64,000 bases of DNA from Acidobacteriota bacterium (GCA_017307505.1 JAFKEE010000032.1:62001-126000); one strand, 5' to 3'. Shown: positions 47,445 through 56,001, counted from the stretch's first letter. Numbers and translations: made by a program. The notes: generated by a model not told the origin, from the sequence alone.

Positions 47445-50400
47445 TCATCGGATGGTGACGGTCACCCTGTTGGCCGGCTTGCCTTCCACGCTCAATGCGA
47501 TTTCCACTTCGCCGCGTCCGGAGAGCGCCGCCGGGAGTGGTCCGAGCTTTACCTGGTCGAGCCCCGGAATCTGCTCGTGCGCGGCCGGCCCCACCACGGC
47601 GACCTCCAATCCGCCTATAGTTGCTGCGGCCGTCTGAGTCGTATTGCGCATGCCTGTGCCGAACAGCATGAGGTAGACGTTCTCTCCCGCCCGGCTCACA
47701 TCGATCGGCGTTCCGCGGCGCGATCCGGCGGGTGCAGTCACGTCAAAGACGACTTGCGAGGTCTGACTCCCGTCTGCGGCCACAATCACGGCCACTGCCG
47801 CCGCGACGCCCTTGCCATCCGCGTTGGCAGAGAATAGGCCCGGCGCCAACTGCTCCACAAGCACGCTGCCGGAGGCTATCGGAGCTCCGGAGGCTACGAG
47901 CGTCACAGTCGCCTTCCCCGTGGCTGTGGCCTCGGGGGCGATAAAGTTGACTTGCTGTGCCCAAACAAACAGGCCCTGCACGCCTCGTTCGACCCCTTTA
48001 CTGTCCTTCACGATCACGGCGTCGCCCGCCAGGCCGTTTCCGAACGCCGTAACAATGGAGCCGGGCGCAATCGAGCCCGCGGAGAAACTCGCCGCCGAAA
48101 CCGGGCTCAGCGCGCCGGTTGCCGGACGGGCCACACGAAACCCGACGTGGTAATAAGGGTGGCTCGGGTCTTGAGGACCGCGATAATAGCCAGGGTCGCG
48201 ATTGGAGACGCGCGCGTGTCCCGGGTCGCTTTGGTCGCCGTTATACCAGTTGCCCCCGCGCATGCCGTGATAAGGAAGCCCGTCGGGCATCGGAGCGCCC
48301 ATGTCGGGGCCCTTTGGGTTGGAGGCCGGGCTCTCGCTATAGTAGTCAGCCCGGTACCAGTCGTTCACCCACTGCCAGACGTTACCGGCCAGGTCGTACA
48401 GGCCGAAGGCATTCGATCCATTCATGGTCTGGTAAGTGGATTGACTGCCGGGCCAGGCGAAGTCCGCCTTGTTTCGCAATGTTCCGTTGTAGAACCCGGC
48501 TGGGGTGGTCCAGGGATAGGCACCCGTCCGATATGGATTGCTCGCATCGATCGGCCAGTTGGCCCGCGCGGGATCGGCATCGTTGCCCCAAGGGTAGACG
48601 TAGTACGGGTTGGTTTGCCCGCCGCGGGCGGCATACTCCCACTCCGCTTCCGTCGGCAGCCGGTAGCCGTTCTTGGAGAAGTCACATCTCCACGTGGCCG
48701 TGTCATAGCAGGCATCGAGCCCGAGTTCGGCACTGAGCCAGTTCGCGTACCCGGCCGCTCCAGCCCAGCGGATACCGACAACCGGATGGGTTCCGCGCGT
48801 ATCCGCAAGAGCAAACGTCGTCCCGTCCCACCCGATGCTGCTGGAGCCGTCGAACTGGGCCGTGTCGCAGTAAATGTCTGTCGAACCTTTTCGATAAACG
48901 AGTCCGTCGCGCACTTCAATCAGTCCCTGCGCGGAAGCGGAATTCAGGAAAGCGATGTACTGCGAGTTCGTCACGTCGTAGACGCCGATGTAGAACGAAT
49001 CGAGCGAGACGTTGTGGATGGGCAGTTCGTCGCTCGGATGCTGCGGATCCACAAACCCCGCGTGGTCACCCATCTGGAACTCGCCCGCGGGGATCAGCGC
49101 CATCTCGGGGTAGTTCGAGGAGCCCGGCGCTATGGGAGTCACAGGAGTGGTGGACGCGTCCGATACTTCGATCACGCCTTTCGGTGTGAGAGAGCGGCCC
49201 AGCAGTCCGGAGTAACCCGGTGGATAGCGCCGCACTCGGAACACAGCGTTCTGGTTGTGTCCGCGGTCGTCCAGCCCCGAAGTGTCGCCTTGCGCCATCG
49301 GCCCCGTGGATGACACGGGATTCACATATTGCCAGACGATCTCGCCTTCTTGCGTGACCTCTACCAGCACGCCATGTGTGCCATAGCAGAGGAGCGTGTT
49401 GCCGTTCGGCAGCCGGTACGCGCCCGAGATATCGGACTCGTACCACTTCGTGCCCGTCAGGTCCGCGTACGTCCATGTCAGTTGACTGGGCGCATAGGCC
49501 AGGCCGGAACTGATCTCATACTGGCCGGAGGCATCGTTTGGCGGCGCGAATTCATCCGCCGAAGAAAGATTCCCGCCGGGCCGGTTCACACCGTTGTTGA
49601 AAACCAGCATATTGCCGGCTCCGGCGCGGCCCGCTTCGATCCACTGCGCATCGTGCTGTTCCCACAGTTTCTGATCCGCCGCTTTGCCTGCGTAGTACAT
49701 CTGCGGGTTGCCCCAACGGTAGAGCAGATCGCCCCCTTTGCCATACTTGCCGCCCGCATGGCCCGCCGCTTCGGCGGCCGTGGTGGAGTGGTCGATGACC
49801 CAAACCTCGCTGTTGCCGCGCACGCTCAGGAGAATCTGATCGAACGCCGGGTTGTAGTCGATCGAATTCATGTGGTTCCAGAAGGCCGGGATCTTGCGCG
49901 GGGAAGCGTTCGGATCGACTAGCTCAGGATGGGCGCCGGCTTCGCCATAGTTGCTTTTCGCGGGATCGTAATTCTGAATGAGATGGTCCCAGACGTGCCA
50001 CTCCCACACGACTTTGCCGCCCTTGGGCCGGATGGGCTCGATCTCCACCACGGCATCCGGCAGCAGAAAATCGTTCTGGAGAAGATCGGCTTTGAAGCCT
50101 GCTGCGAGCGCGTCGGCGCGCGTCTTCCGCTCCACCAGCAAGGCGATGACGTTCCCATTGGGAAGGACTTTGAAATCGTGGTGAATGGCGTACGTGGAGC
50201 TGTAGTAGTCGAACTCCCACACCAGGTTGCCGTCCCAGTCATACTCCTCGAGCCGCCCCCCTTCTCCGCCACCGGTGCCCAGAGAGCCGCTGCCGGGCGC
50301 CATCGCCGCGCGGATCATGTGGCCGTTCGGCAGCAGGTAAGCCGATTGGCCAGGCTCGTATTTGCTGTCCCACGTATTGATGATCTGGCCGTAGTTGTCG

Positions 50401-50615
50401 ATCAGATACGTGCGGCCGTAGTGCTTGGGCGCCATCAGCGTGTAGCCGGGAGAGGCCCGCCTCTCGTCGTGGGTGATTAACCCGATGGTGCGTGTCGCGG
50501 TGGACGTTTGGGCCCAAACGGGTGTTGCCAGCCATCCATAATCTGCAGCCATCAACAACGTGGCGAGCGCCCCAAGAATCTGCGGGCGCTTCAGCGGCGA
50601 AGACAGTCTCCTCAT
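47445..50615 (-). CDS. secreted ASST-like/FGE-like fusion with Solibacter C-terminal domain
   Basis: The 1056 residues fall into three parts after a signal peptide (ending PVWAQ). Residues ~40-495 resemble arylsulfotransferases (Arylsulfotran_2): PGYTLMAPKHYGRTYLID, AYLLPNGHMIRA, DHLIQNYD. Residues ~505-800 are an FGE/SUMF1-type fold (MALIPAGEFQMGD, YRLPTEAEWEYAARGG, GNVWQWVNDWY, MRGGNWYNG, HVGFRVAR). Where the aerobic FGE has catalytic cysteines after RGGSW, none is present, so it is probably not a formylglycine generator. The last ~250 residues match the TIGR03437 domain of Solibacter secreted proteins. ATG 50615 has AGGAGG upstream. It begins the three-gene operon. A response-regulator box lies 94 bp upstream. 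Confidence 0.8.
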   Translation of the reverse strand: MRRLSSPLKRPQILGALATLLMAADYGWLATPVWAQTSTATRTIGLITHDERRASPGYTLMAPKHYGRTYLIDNYGQIINTWDSKYEPGQSAYLLPNGHMIRAAMAPGSGSLGTGGGEGGRLEEYDWDGNLVWEFDYYSSTYAIHHDFKVLPNGNVIALLVERKTRADALAAGFKADLLQNDFLLPDAVVEIEPIRPKGGKVVWEWHVWDHLIQNYDPAKSNYGEAGAHPELVDPNASPRKIPAFWNHMNSIDYNPAFDQILLSVRGNSEVWVIDHSTTAAEAAGHAGGKYGKGGDLLYRWGNPQMYYAGKAADQKLWEQHDAQWIEAGRAGAGNMLVFNNGVNRPGGNLSSADEFAPPNDASGQYEISSGLAYAPSQLTWTYADLTGTKWYESDISGAYRLPNGNTLLCYGTHGVLVEVTQEGEIVWQYVNPVSSTGPMAQGDTSGLDDRGHNQNAVFRVRRYPPGYSGLLGRSLTPKGVIEVSDASTTPVTPIAPGSSNYPEMALIPAGEFQMGDHAGFVDPQHPSDELPIHNVSLDSFYIGVYDVTNSQYIAFLNSASAQGLIEVRDGLVYRKGSTDIYCDTAQFDGSSSIGWDGTTFALADTRGTHPVVGIRWAGAAGYANWLSAELGLDACYDTATWRCDFSKNGYRLPTEAEWEYAARGGQTNPYYVYPWGNDADPARANWPIDASNPYRTGAYPWTTPAGFYNGTLRNKADFAWPGSQSTYQTMNGSNAFGLYDLAGNVWQWVNDWYRADYYSESPASNPKGPDMGAPMPDGLPYHGMRGGNWYNGDQSDPGHARVSNRDPGYYRGPQDPSHPYYHVGFRVARPATGALSPVSAASFSAGSIAPGSIVTAFGNGLAGDAVIVKDSKGVERGVQGLFVWAQQVNFIAPEATATGKATVTLVASGAPIASGSVLVEQLAPGLFSANADGKGVAAAVAVIVAADGSQTSQVVFDVTAPAGSRRGTPIDVSRAGENVYLMLFGTGMRNTTQTAAATIGGLEVAVVGPAAHEQIPGLDQVKLGPLPAALSGRGEVEIALSVEGKPANRVTVTIR

Positions 50616-50708
50616 AGTAGTTCGGCCTCCTGTCGGCCGCTCCCGGGTGAACACGCCGGATTCGGCCCACGTCCATTGAACGCCGGGGACGTGTAGGAGA
50701 CGGAGTCT

Positions 50709-50726
50709 TTTACCTTCCGCTTACAA
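50709..50726. promoter_or_regulatory. direct-repeat response-regulator box before the ASST operon
   Basis: On the plus strand TTTACCTTCCGCTTACAA, that is GTAAG and GTAAA on the minus strand with an 11-bp period. It overlaps the stop codon of the kinase gene and lies 94 bp before the ASST-fusion start. The same box occurs at 52981-52998. Confidence 0.6.
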
Positions 50727-52190
50727 TTCGGCCTTGGGTATCCGAATCTCTACTTGAAGACCCGAGGGCTGACGGTTGCGGCAACGGACCGTGCCGTGGC
50801 ACGCCTCCACGCAGTTTCGTACGATGGCCAGGCCGAGTCCCAGGCCGCCGGTCTCCTGGTTGCGCGAAGGATCCAGGCGGTAAAACGGCTCGAAGATCTC
50901 CTCCAGGCTCCGCTCCGGCACTCCGGGCCCGCTGTCGGCAACGGTGAGGCAGACAAACGCTTGTTCCGGCTCGGCTGTGATGCGGATGGGACCCGCATCG
51001 CCCGCGTAGCGAATCGCGTTTCGCACTACATTGGAAACGGCACGAAACAGGTACTCCGCATCGGCGAGCACATGCAATTGCTCGTCGACCGCAACCACCG
51101 TCTCCACTTCCGGCGAGGACTCGCGCTCGAGCACGCGCGCCACCGTCGCCGCCAGGTTGACCTTCACCGGCTTAATATCCAGCGCCTGCATGCCGCCGCG
51201 GGTGAACGAGAGCAGTTCATTGACCAGCGCCGACATGTGCTGGACCTCTTCCTGGATGTCCGCAACAGAGTCACGTTGACCCTCGCTGACGCGCCGCTCG
51301 AGATTGCCGAGACCGAACTGCATGGTCGCAATCGGAGTGCACAACTCGTGCGCAATGCCGCTCAGAAATCGCTTCTGGCCATTCACAAAGCCCGATAGGC
51401 GGGCAGCCATCCGGTTGATCGCTTCGCCAAGCTGTCCGATCTCATCGCGGCGTGTGTCGGCAACATGGATCTCGAACCGGCCCTCCGCAATCTGACCCGC
51501 CGCGCGGGTGAGTTGGGAGATGGACCGGGTCATCCCGCGAATGAATGGCAGCCAGCACAATACCGAAACGAGGATCACCGCAATGCCGATCGCCAGCCAG
51601 GGCGTGACGTCGAAAAACAACCGGCTGGCCAGCAGGGAAGTGGACATAATCAGCAGGGTGCCGGGGTGCGGGTTCTCCTGGCGCTCGAGCCGGACCGGAA
51701 TTCGGACTCCTGCCCAGTATCGCGTTGGGCCGCTGGTTGCAGTCAGGAACAAGGGAGGCGCCGGCGGACGCCGGTTGCGCTCCTGCTCGAGTGGTCTCTG
51801 GTCGGAATCCGGCCTGCGATCTCTAGACGGCGGCCCCTCGCGAGGCGGCCGTTGCCGGCGTGGAATCCTGTCCGCCACTTCGCGCGGGACCGGCAATTCG
51901 GGCCCGGCCAGCCGCTCGCCCGTCTCATCCATCAGGATGAACTCAACCCCGTGGTCCCGTGCATACCGCGACAGAAGTTGATCCCACGACTCAGGCGGGC
52001 TCCCCTCCATCTCGAGCGCGACGGCCTGCGCCACGCCCAGGATCCGTGTTTGCGCTGGGGCCAGCAGGAAGGATCCGGTATCCAGCCGGAACTGTGCGCG
52101 CACGATCACCGCCACTGTGAGGCCCAGCAGAACCAGATTCAGAAACGAGAGCAGGAGGATCTTGACGGAGAGCGGTAGCCGCGGTCTCAT
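50721..52190 (-). CDS. sensor histidine kinase, CpxA/EnvZ-like
   Basis: The 489-residue kinase has TM1 (~10-32), a periplasmic sensor with an Arg/Pro-rich low-complexity stretch (PPREGPPSRDRRPDSDQ), and TM2 (~210-230). HAMP, HisKA (SGIAHELCTPIATMQFG) and HATPase (DSGPGVP, GGLGLGLAIVRNC) follow. The H box has Cys where Arg is usual (HELRTP). ATG 52190 overlaps the regulator stop. A much longer upstream reading runs through the regulator gene and is rejected. It pairs with the regulator just before it. Confidence 0.9.
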   Translation of the reverse strand: MRPRLPLSVKILLLSFLNLVLLGLTVAVIVRAQFRLDTGSFLLAPAQTRILGVAQAVALEMEGSPPESWDQLLSRYARDHGVEFILMDETGERLAGPELPVPREVADRIPRRQRPPREGPPSRDRRPDSDQRPLEQERNRRPPAPPLFLTATSGPTRYWAGVRIPVRLERQENPHPGTLLIMSTSLLASRLFFDVTPWLAIGIAVILVSVLCWLPFIRGMTRSISQLTRAAGQIAEGRFEIHVADTRRDEIGQLGEAINRMAARLSGFVNGQKRFLSGIAHELCTPIATMQFGLGNLERRVSEGQRDSVADIQEEVQHMSALVNELLSFTRGGMQALDIKPVKVNLAATVARVLERESSPEVETVVAVDEQLHVLADAEYLFRAVSNVVRNAIRYAGDAGPIRITAEPEQAFVCLTVADSGPGVPERSLEEIFEPFYRLDPSRNQETGGLGLGLAIVRNCVEACHGTVRCRNRQPSGLQVEIRIPKAEL

Positions 52191-52936
52191 GGCGCTGGCT
52201 CTTGCGCCGGTTCCTTCAGCATGTAGCCTGCGGAGCGGACCGTCAGGATAAAACGGGGATGTTTGGGGTCGTCGCCCAATTTCCGGCGCAGCGAGGAGAT
52301 ATGAACGTCGATGGACCGGTCGAAGGCTTCGAAATCCCGGTCGGCGACTTCCAGCAGGAGTTGTTCGCGGGACTTGATTCGCCCGCAATCATTGGCCAGT
52401 GCAAACAGAAGGCCGAATTCGGCCGGCGTGAGCGCCAGGGGACTGCCTCGCAATTCGGCGGAACGCTTTTCCGGATCCACAATGAGATCACCCACGACGG
52501 CCGGTGCTTGCGGCGCCCGGCGGACCAGCGCCGCCGTCACCAGGGATCGCCGGATCACGGCTCGAAGTCTTGCCAGCAGTTCCCGCGGGGAAAACGTCTT
52601 CGGGACGTAGTCATCTGCCCCCAAGTCAAGACCGGCGATCCGGTCCTGCGGTTCCCCGCGTCCGGTGAGCATGAGGACCGGAACCGTGGACTGTTGCCTG
52701 AGACGCTTCAACACCTCGAAGCCATCCAGACCGGGCAGCATCACGTCAAGGATGACGGCGTGAAAATCACCGCAGAGGGCTTTCTCGAGGCCCGCCGGCC
52801 CCGTGTGCGCCAGCGAAACATCATAGCCGAGCGGTTCCAGGTACTCCTTCACCATGCGGCAGAGCTTTGGATTGTCGTCCACGAGGAGCAGCCGGGCTCC
52901 CGAAACCGCCGGGAATGGCACGGGCATGCTGTTCAT
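52187..52936 (-). CDS. OmpR/CpxR-family response regulator
   Basis: The 249 residues have a receiver domain (LLLVDDNPKLCRM, phospho-acceptor in ILDVMLPGLDG, LTGRG) and a winged helix (LTPAEFGLLFALANDCGRIKSREQLLLEV...SIDVHISSLRRKLG). The receiver's usual KPF reads PKTFSP, so the Lys is kept with Thr following. ATG 52936 has GGAGG 5 nt upstream; GTG 52948 is rejected. It is first in the operon with the kinase. Its own box is at 52981-52998, and it probably also controls the ASST operon through the box at 50709-50726. Confidence 0.92.
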   Translation of the reverse strand: MNSMPVPFPAVSGARLLLVDDNPKLCRMVKEYLEPLGYDVSLAHTGPAGLEKALCGDFHAVILDVMLPGLDGFEVLKRLRQQSTVPVLMLTGRGEPQDRIAGLDLGADDYVPKTFSPRELLARLRAVIRRSLVTAALVRRAPQAPAVVGDLIVDPEKRSAELRGSPLALTPAEFGLLFALANDCGRIKSREQLLLEVADRDFEAFDRSIDVHISSLRRKLGDDPKHPRFILTVRSAGYMLKEPAQEPAP

Positions 52937-52980
52937 CTTCCCCTCCACGATAACCCAGCGGTGATGGGATAGTCGCGGCC

Positions 52981-52998
52981 TTTACGAATCGCTTACAA
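52981..52998. promoter_or_regulatory. direct-repeat response-regulator box before the regulator gene
   Basis: TTTACGAATCGCTTACAA on the plus strand shares both half-sites, TTTAC and CGCTTACAA, with the box at 50709-50726, including the 11-bp period. It lies 44 bp upstream of the regulator start, consistent with autoregulation. OmpR-family proteins bind such GTAA-type direct repeats. Confidence 0.62.
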
Positions 52999-53522
52999 AA
53001 GGCCGTGCGAAAGGAAACCCGAGCATCTGCTCGGCAAGTCGCCTAGGGAGATTGCTTCGGTGGGCCAGAAAGCTTAAACCTGCTAACAAGACCGTCCGGT
53101 GTTGTAGTTACGACCAGCGGTCCCTCAAAACCCGAGGCCCTCAAGAGAGGCCCTGAGACCGCGGCCATAAGCAACTCGCGCCTGTTCAAATGATGAGACC
53201 ACTTCGAAGATCTTCGTAGTTCAACTCGATTTGTTCGATCAGACCGCTGGGCTGTGTCCACGGCAATTCGCAAAGTGAACCTCAACCCACTGCCTGCTGG
53301 TCCACCCATGGCGCAACAGGCGGGAACGAACAAGGAGGAGAGACGGACTGGTCCCTGGCTCAAGGTTCCGCCCCAGAGCGAGGGAGTAAATCACGTCTGG
53401 ACCAACGCACCGCTCGACCGGGTGTCGCTGAGAAGTGCTGTTGGGATGGGGGACATCCTAGCCCTGTTCCAACCTGCCCAGGGGCGAAGCGCGCGCCAAA
53501 CCAAGCACGGCCGCTCACGCGG
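52999..53522. other. gene-poor stretch with a hairpin and a Tat-signal remnant
   Basis: No convincing gene. A perfect hairpin (arms CCGAGCA and TGCTCGG) spans 53019-53034. On the minus strand at about 53043-53190 a frame reads NRRELLMAAVSGPLL, a twin-arginine-type signal, followed by only ~35 codons (GFEGPLVVTTTPDGLVSRFKLSG). It looks like the start of an exported protein cut short. The plus strand has an open frame from 53254 with no recognisable domain. Confidence 0.4.
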
Positions 53523-54215
53523 CTACGTCAAGGCGAGCGCTTCCAGACGCCGGAGCACGATGTCGATTCGAGCCTGACTCGCCGCGTCCGGAAGGAGATA
53601 TCCGGGCAATGCGTCGAGGAATCTGGGCGTATTCAGCAGGCCATTGATCTCGGCGCGCATGTACGCGCGGAGGTCAGCGACACTCGCCTGCACCTCCTCG
53701 ACAAGTTCCGCGCGACCATCCACGACCGAGATGAGGTCCTCTAGATCGTGACTTCCGAAGAAGTCGCCCTGCCCACGGCCCTTGAACGCTTCGAGCTTCG
53801 TGGCAAGGAAGTACGGACCTGTGACAATGCGGATCTCGAGGTCGTCCGCAAGCCGTTCCGTGACCGAAAACTCCATCGCAGCGCGATACCAGCGGTTGGA
53901 GAACCCGAGAATATTCGCGTCGAGCGGCATCACATCGAGCGTCGTCTCGTGCTGGACCCACCGGCACAGCGGTGCTCCTTCTCGGGCGTCTTCTTGGAAT
54001 TGCAGTGCTCGCAGCCGGGCGCCAAACACTTCATATTCCGCATAGGAGGTGATTTCGGCGATCGCATCCACATCGAGTGTGGCACGTGGTCCGGCAGAGG
54101 CCTCGTCAGTAATCAAGAGGCCCGTGACCGTCCCGCCCACAAACACGAGTTCCCTTAGCAGGGGGCGCAGGAGCCGCGCAGCGATAATTAGCTGCTCACG
54201 ATTTGAGTCGTTCAT
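53523..54215 (-). CDS. nucleotidyltransferase-fold protein, probable toxin-type partner
   Basis: The 230-residue protein has the nucleotidyltransferase start LVFVGGTVTGLL (GG...T) with RATLDVDAIAEI (DxD), followed by LDVMPLD (third acidic residue) and a helical domain. It resembles AbiEii/MNT-type nucleotidyltransferases, some of which are toxins that modify tRNA or the cognate protein. The start lies 20 bp inside the preceding HTH-containing gene. Pair organisation and flanking toxin-antitoxin remnants support a toxin-antitoxin role; the activity itself is inference. Confidence 0.75.
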   Translation of the reverse strand: MNDSNREQLIIAARLLRPLLRELVFVGGTVTGLLITDEASAGPRATLDVDAIAEITSYAEYEVFGARLRALQFQEDAREGAPLCRWVQHETTLDVMPLDANILGFSNRWYRAAMEFSVTERLADDLEIRIVTGPYFLATKLEAFKGRGQGDFFGSHDLEDLISVVDGRAELVEEVQASVADLRAYMRAEINGLLNTPRFLDALPGYLLPDAASQARIDIVLRRLEALALT

Positions 54216-54741
54216 TTGCTTCCCTGAAGCGCCGGCACAGTTCCGCCTCGGCAGCCTTCCGTTCACGAGCCCGTCCATCCCGCAAGGCGTCGGCGAGGGC
54301 CAGGTATTCGTAGAAACAGGAGTCGCGCAGTGCAGCGATGGGGGCGGTCTTATAGAGCGGCTCAAACGCTATGCCTCTCTGCTTGCCCTCCACATACGGC
54401 CAGACCGGAACCAGTTCGTCCCCTTGCGTGATCAGGCCGCGGAGCGGCTCGGCGGCGTACGACGTCGGAACCCCGCGCGTGACCTCGCCCCGTTCGGGCG
54501 GAAACACGTACTTCAGCCCGTGCACGAGGAACTCTTCGAGCGCCGCAAAGTTCGGGCGATTCTTCCGTTGCGGCCCGTGGAGCAAGCGGCTGACTTCAGC
54601 GCGGCGCACGCAGGCGTGCACCTCAGACGGGCTCATGACCAACTCCGCGGCCAACTGGGAGTACGGCGCACGATCCCCCGCGGATGCCACGATCTTGAGC
54701 ACCACATACACGTCCTGTGGTTTGAGCACCATGACATCCAT
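54196..54741 (-). CDS. HTH-type partner of the nucleotidyltransferase (probable antitoxin/regulator)
   Basis: The 181 residues begin with a winged helix-turn-helix (LKPQDVYVVLKIVA...PYSQLAAELVMSPSEVHACVRRAEVSRLL). The C-terminal half (FVHGLKYVFPPERGEVTRGVPTSYAA...) has a conserved look but no named fold that I recognise. It precedes and overlaps the nucleotidyltransferase gene, the usual antitoxin-first order. Three GCGAAT heptamers directly upstream suit autorepression. Start ATG 54741 or 54732. Confidence 0.75.
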   Translation of the reverse strand: MDVMVLKPQDVYVVLKIVASAGDRAPYSQLAAELVMSPSEVHACVRRAEVSRLLHGPQRKNRPNFAALEEFLVHGLKYVFPPERGEVTRGVPTSYAAEPLRGLITQGDELVPVWPYVEGKQRGIAFEPLYKTAPIAALRDSCFYEYLALADALRDGRARERKAAEAELCRRFREANERLKS

Positions 54742-54750
54742 TCTATATTC

Positions 54751-54771
54751 GCGAATCGCGAATTGCGAATA
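54751..54771 (-). promoter_or_regulatory. triple GCGAATN heptamer operator
   Basis: Three direct repeats GCGAATC, GCGAATT, GCGAATA lie end to end 9 bp before the HTH gene's start. They include the palindrome ATTCGCGAAT. Their position over the ribosome-binding/promoter region suggests binding by the HTH protein. Confidence 0.6.
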
Positions 54772-54882
54772 GCACGTGCGGCCACTCGCCCGGATCAGGA
54801 TTCACTTCGGCCCCCAGGCACGCCCCAGATTCGCCCCCTGTCGTTGTCAGGCCACACAATAGCTCAAGAAAGTTGAACTATT

Positions 54883-55374
54883 ATGCAGAGGACCCGGAGC
54901 CGGGACCTCTACCGGATCGCCGAAGCACAAGGCAGCTATTTCACGGCAAAACAGGCTGCAAGCCTTGGAGACACCGCCAGCAAACGGAGCTACCACGTCG
55001 GAGTTGGCAACTGGGTCCGGGAGCTTCGCGGCATCCATCGCCTTGCGCTCTTCCCGTCGCCCCCCGCCCCGATTTGATCCTCTGGTGGCTCTGGTCACGA
55101 ATCCGTAGCGATTCACCGCAGGGCGTCTTCAGCCACCATACGGCCCTCGCCCTCCACAAACTCACCGATCTCAACCCGGCGAGAATTGATCTGACGGTGC
55201 CGCCCACCTTTCGAAAAGGCTCGGAGATCCCGCCTGTGCTCCGTCTGCACTTCGTCGAGGTCGCCGCCTCAGCTCAAGCGAATCTCCCGCGAAGAAGCAG
55301 TCGACCTGCAACGCCTCCGTCGTCAGGTTGCCTTTGACCGGTTCCTGGCGCGGCTGTGCAGATCGAAACACTAA
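54883..55374 (+). pseudogene. decayed AbiE (type IV toxin-antitoxin) locus
   Basis: Frame one from ATG 54883 encodes an AbiEi-type N-terminus (DLYRIAEAQGSYFTAKQAASLG...RGIHRLALFP) and stops at ~55077. A second frame then continues the family sequence (PDLILWWLWSRIRSDSPQGVFSHHTALALHKLTDLNPARIDLTVPP). The switch point is a run of six C at 55060-55065. From 55270 a third frame reads LKRISREEAVDLQRLRRQVAFDRFLARL, like the N-terminus of an AbiEii nucleotidyltransferase, and stops at 55374. So an antitoxin with a frameshift is joined to a truncated toxin start. Neither product should be functional unless the C run is variable. Confidence 0.7.
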
Positions 55375-55396
55375 TGCACCTTACGCACGCCAAACC

Positions 55397-55729
55397 TCAC
55401 TCGAATATCGTCGCAAGCCTCGCCAGCACTTCGTCGACAATCGCGCCAGGCACGCTCTCCATTCGCTTCCCTCCGCGAGCACCCAGGTCCAGCGCGCGGG
55501 GTTGACCGCAGCGGACAACACCTGTGGTCTGCGTGCACGCCCCCGACAGCGATATCGCAAAACCCGCTGTTCACGCAAAGCTTCCGCCGCTGGTAATGGG
55601 TAGGACCACCGGAACTTTGGTCACGCGGTTGAAAGCCTCCCGCGAGACGATCAGGACAGGGCGGCGCCCTGTTTGCTCGTGCCCTTCCGTGGGGTCGAGC
55701 CCAACGAGCCAAATATCACCGCGCTTCAT
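55397..55729 (-). pseudogene. MazF/ChpB-family toxin interrupted by an in-frame TGA
   Basis: From ATG 55729, MKRGDIWLVGLDPTEGHEQTGRRPVLIVSREAFNRVTKVPVVLPITSGGSFA-type sequence matches the MazF/ChpB/PemK RNase family up to codon 52. Codon 53 is TGA (55571-55573). The same frame then continues the family (TAGFAISL, TTGVVRCGQPRALDL, IVDEVLARLATIFE) to a stop at 55397. Family members have Arg at the TGA position (GGNFAR). A single CGA-to-TGA change therefore explains it. The start overlaps the antitoxin stop (ATGA). Without readthrough the toxin is dead. Confidence 0.85.
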
Positions 55730-55986
55730 CCGATCAGCTCACCACCGCCCGCCTTGCCCCGGACCCACTCACGATCTTCCTGACTGCGCGCCGCCTTGGT
55801 ATCGCATTGAGCGAGGAGTTCATCCAACGTAGAGCGGGGCCGCGAGTGCGGTTTCACCACCAGTTGGCCGCCTTCCACCGCAAGGCCGACTTTTACGCCT
55901 GGCCGCAAACCCGGAAGGTCCAGCAGTGCGGGCGGAACCGCCAGCATGATCGAACCGCCGACCTTGCGCAGACTGGTTGTGTACAT
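55726..55986 (-). CDS. MazE/AbrB-type antitoxin
   Basis: The 86-residue protein has an N-terminal SpoVT/AbrB swapped-hairpin domain (SLRKVGGSIMLAVPPALLDLPGLRPGVKVGLAVEGGQLVVKP). A flexible, charged C-terminus (STLDELLAQCD) would wrap the toxin. ATG 55986 has AAGG 6 nt upstream. It precedes the interrupted toxin gene and remains intact. Autorepression through the dyad at 56002-56019 is expected. Confidence 0.9.
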   Translation of the reverse strand: MYTTSLRKVGGSIMLAVPPALLDLPGLRPGVKVGLAVEGGQLVVKPHSRPRSTLDELLAQCDTKAARSQEDREWVRGKAGGGELIG

Positions 55987-56001
55987 GGCCGCCTTTCTCA
56001 A

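Noticed and set aside
53254-53577. Possible gene on the plus strand after the two-component system
   Set aside because: No domain, no ribosome site, and it runs into the 3' end of the nucleotidyltransferase gene on the opposite strand.
55571-55573. Second UGA-Sec codon in the MazF-like gene
   Set aside because: The conserved family residue is Arg, not Cys or Sec. The only nearby hairpin begins right after the TGA with its loop at about +8, too close for a SECIS.
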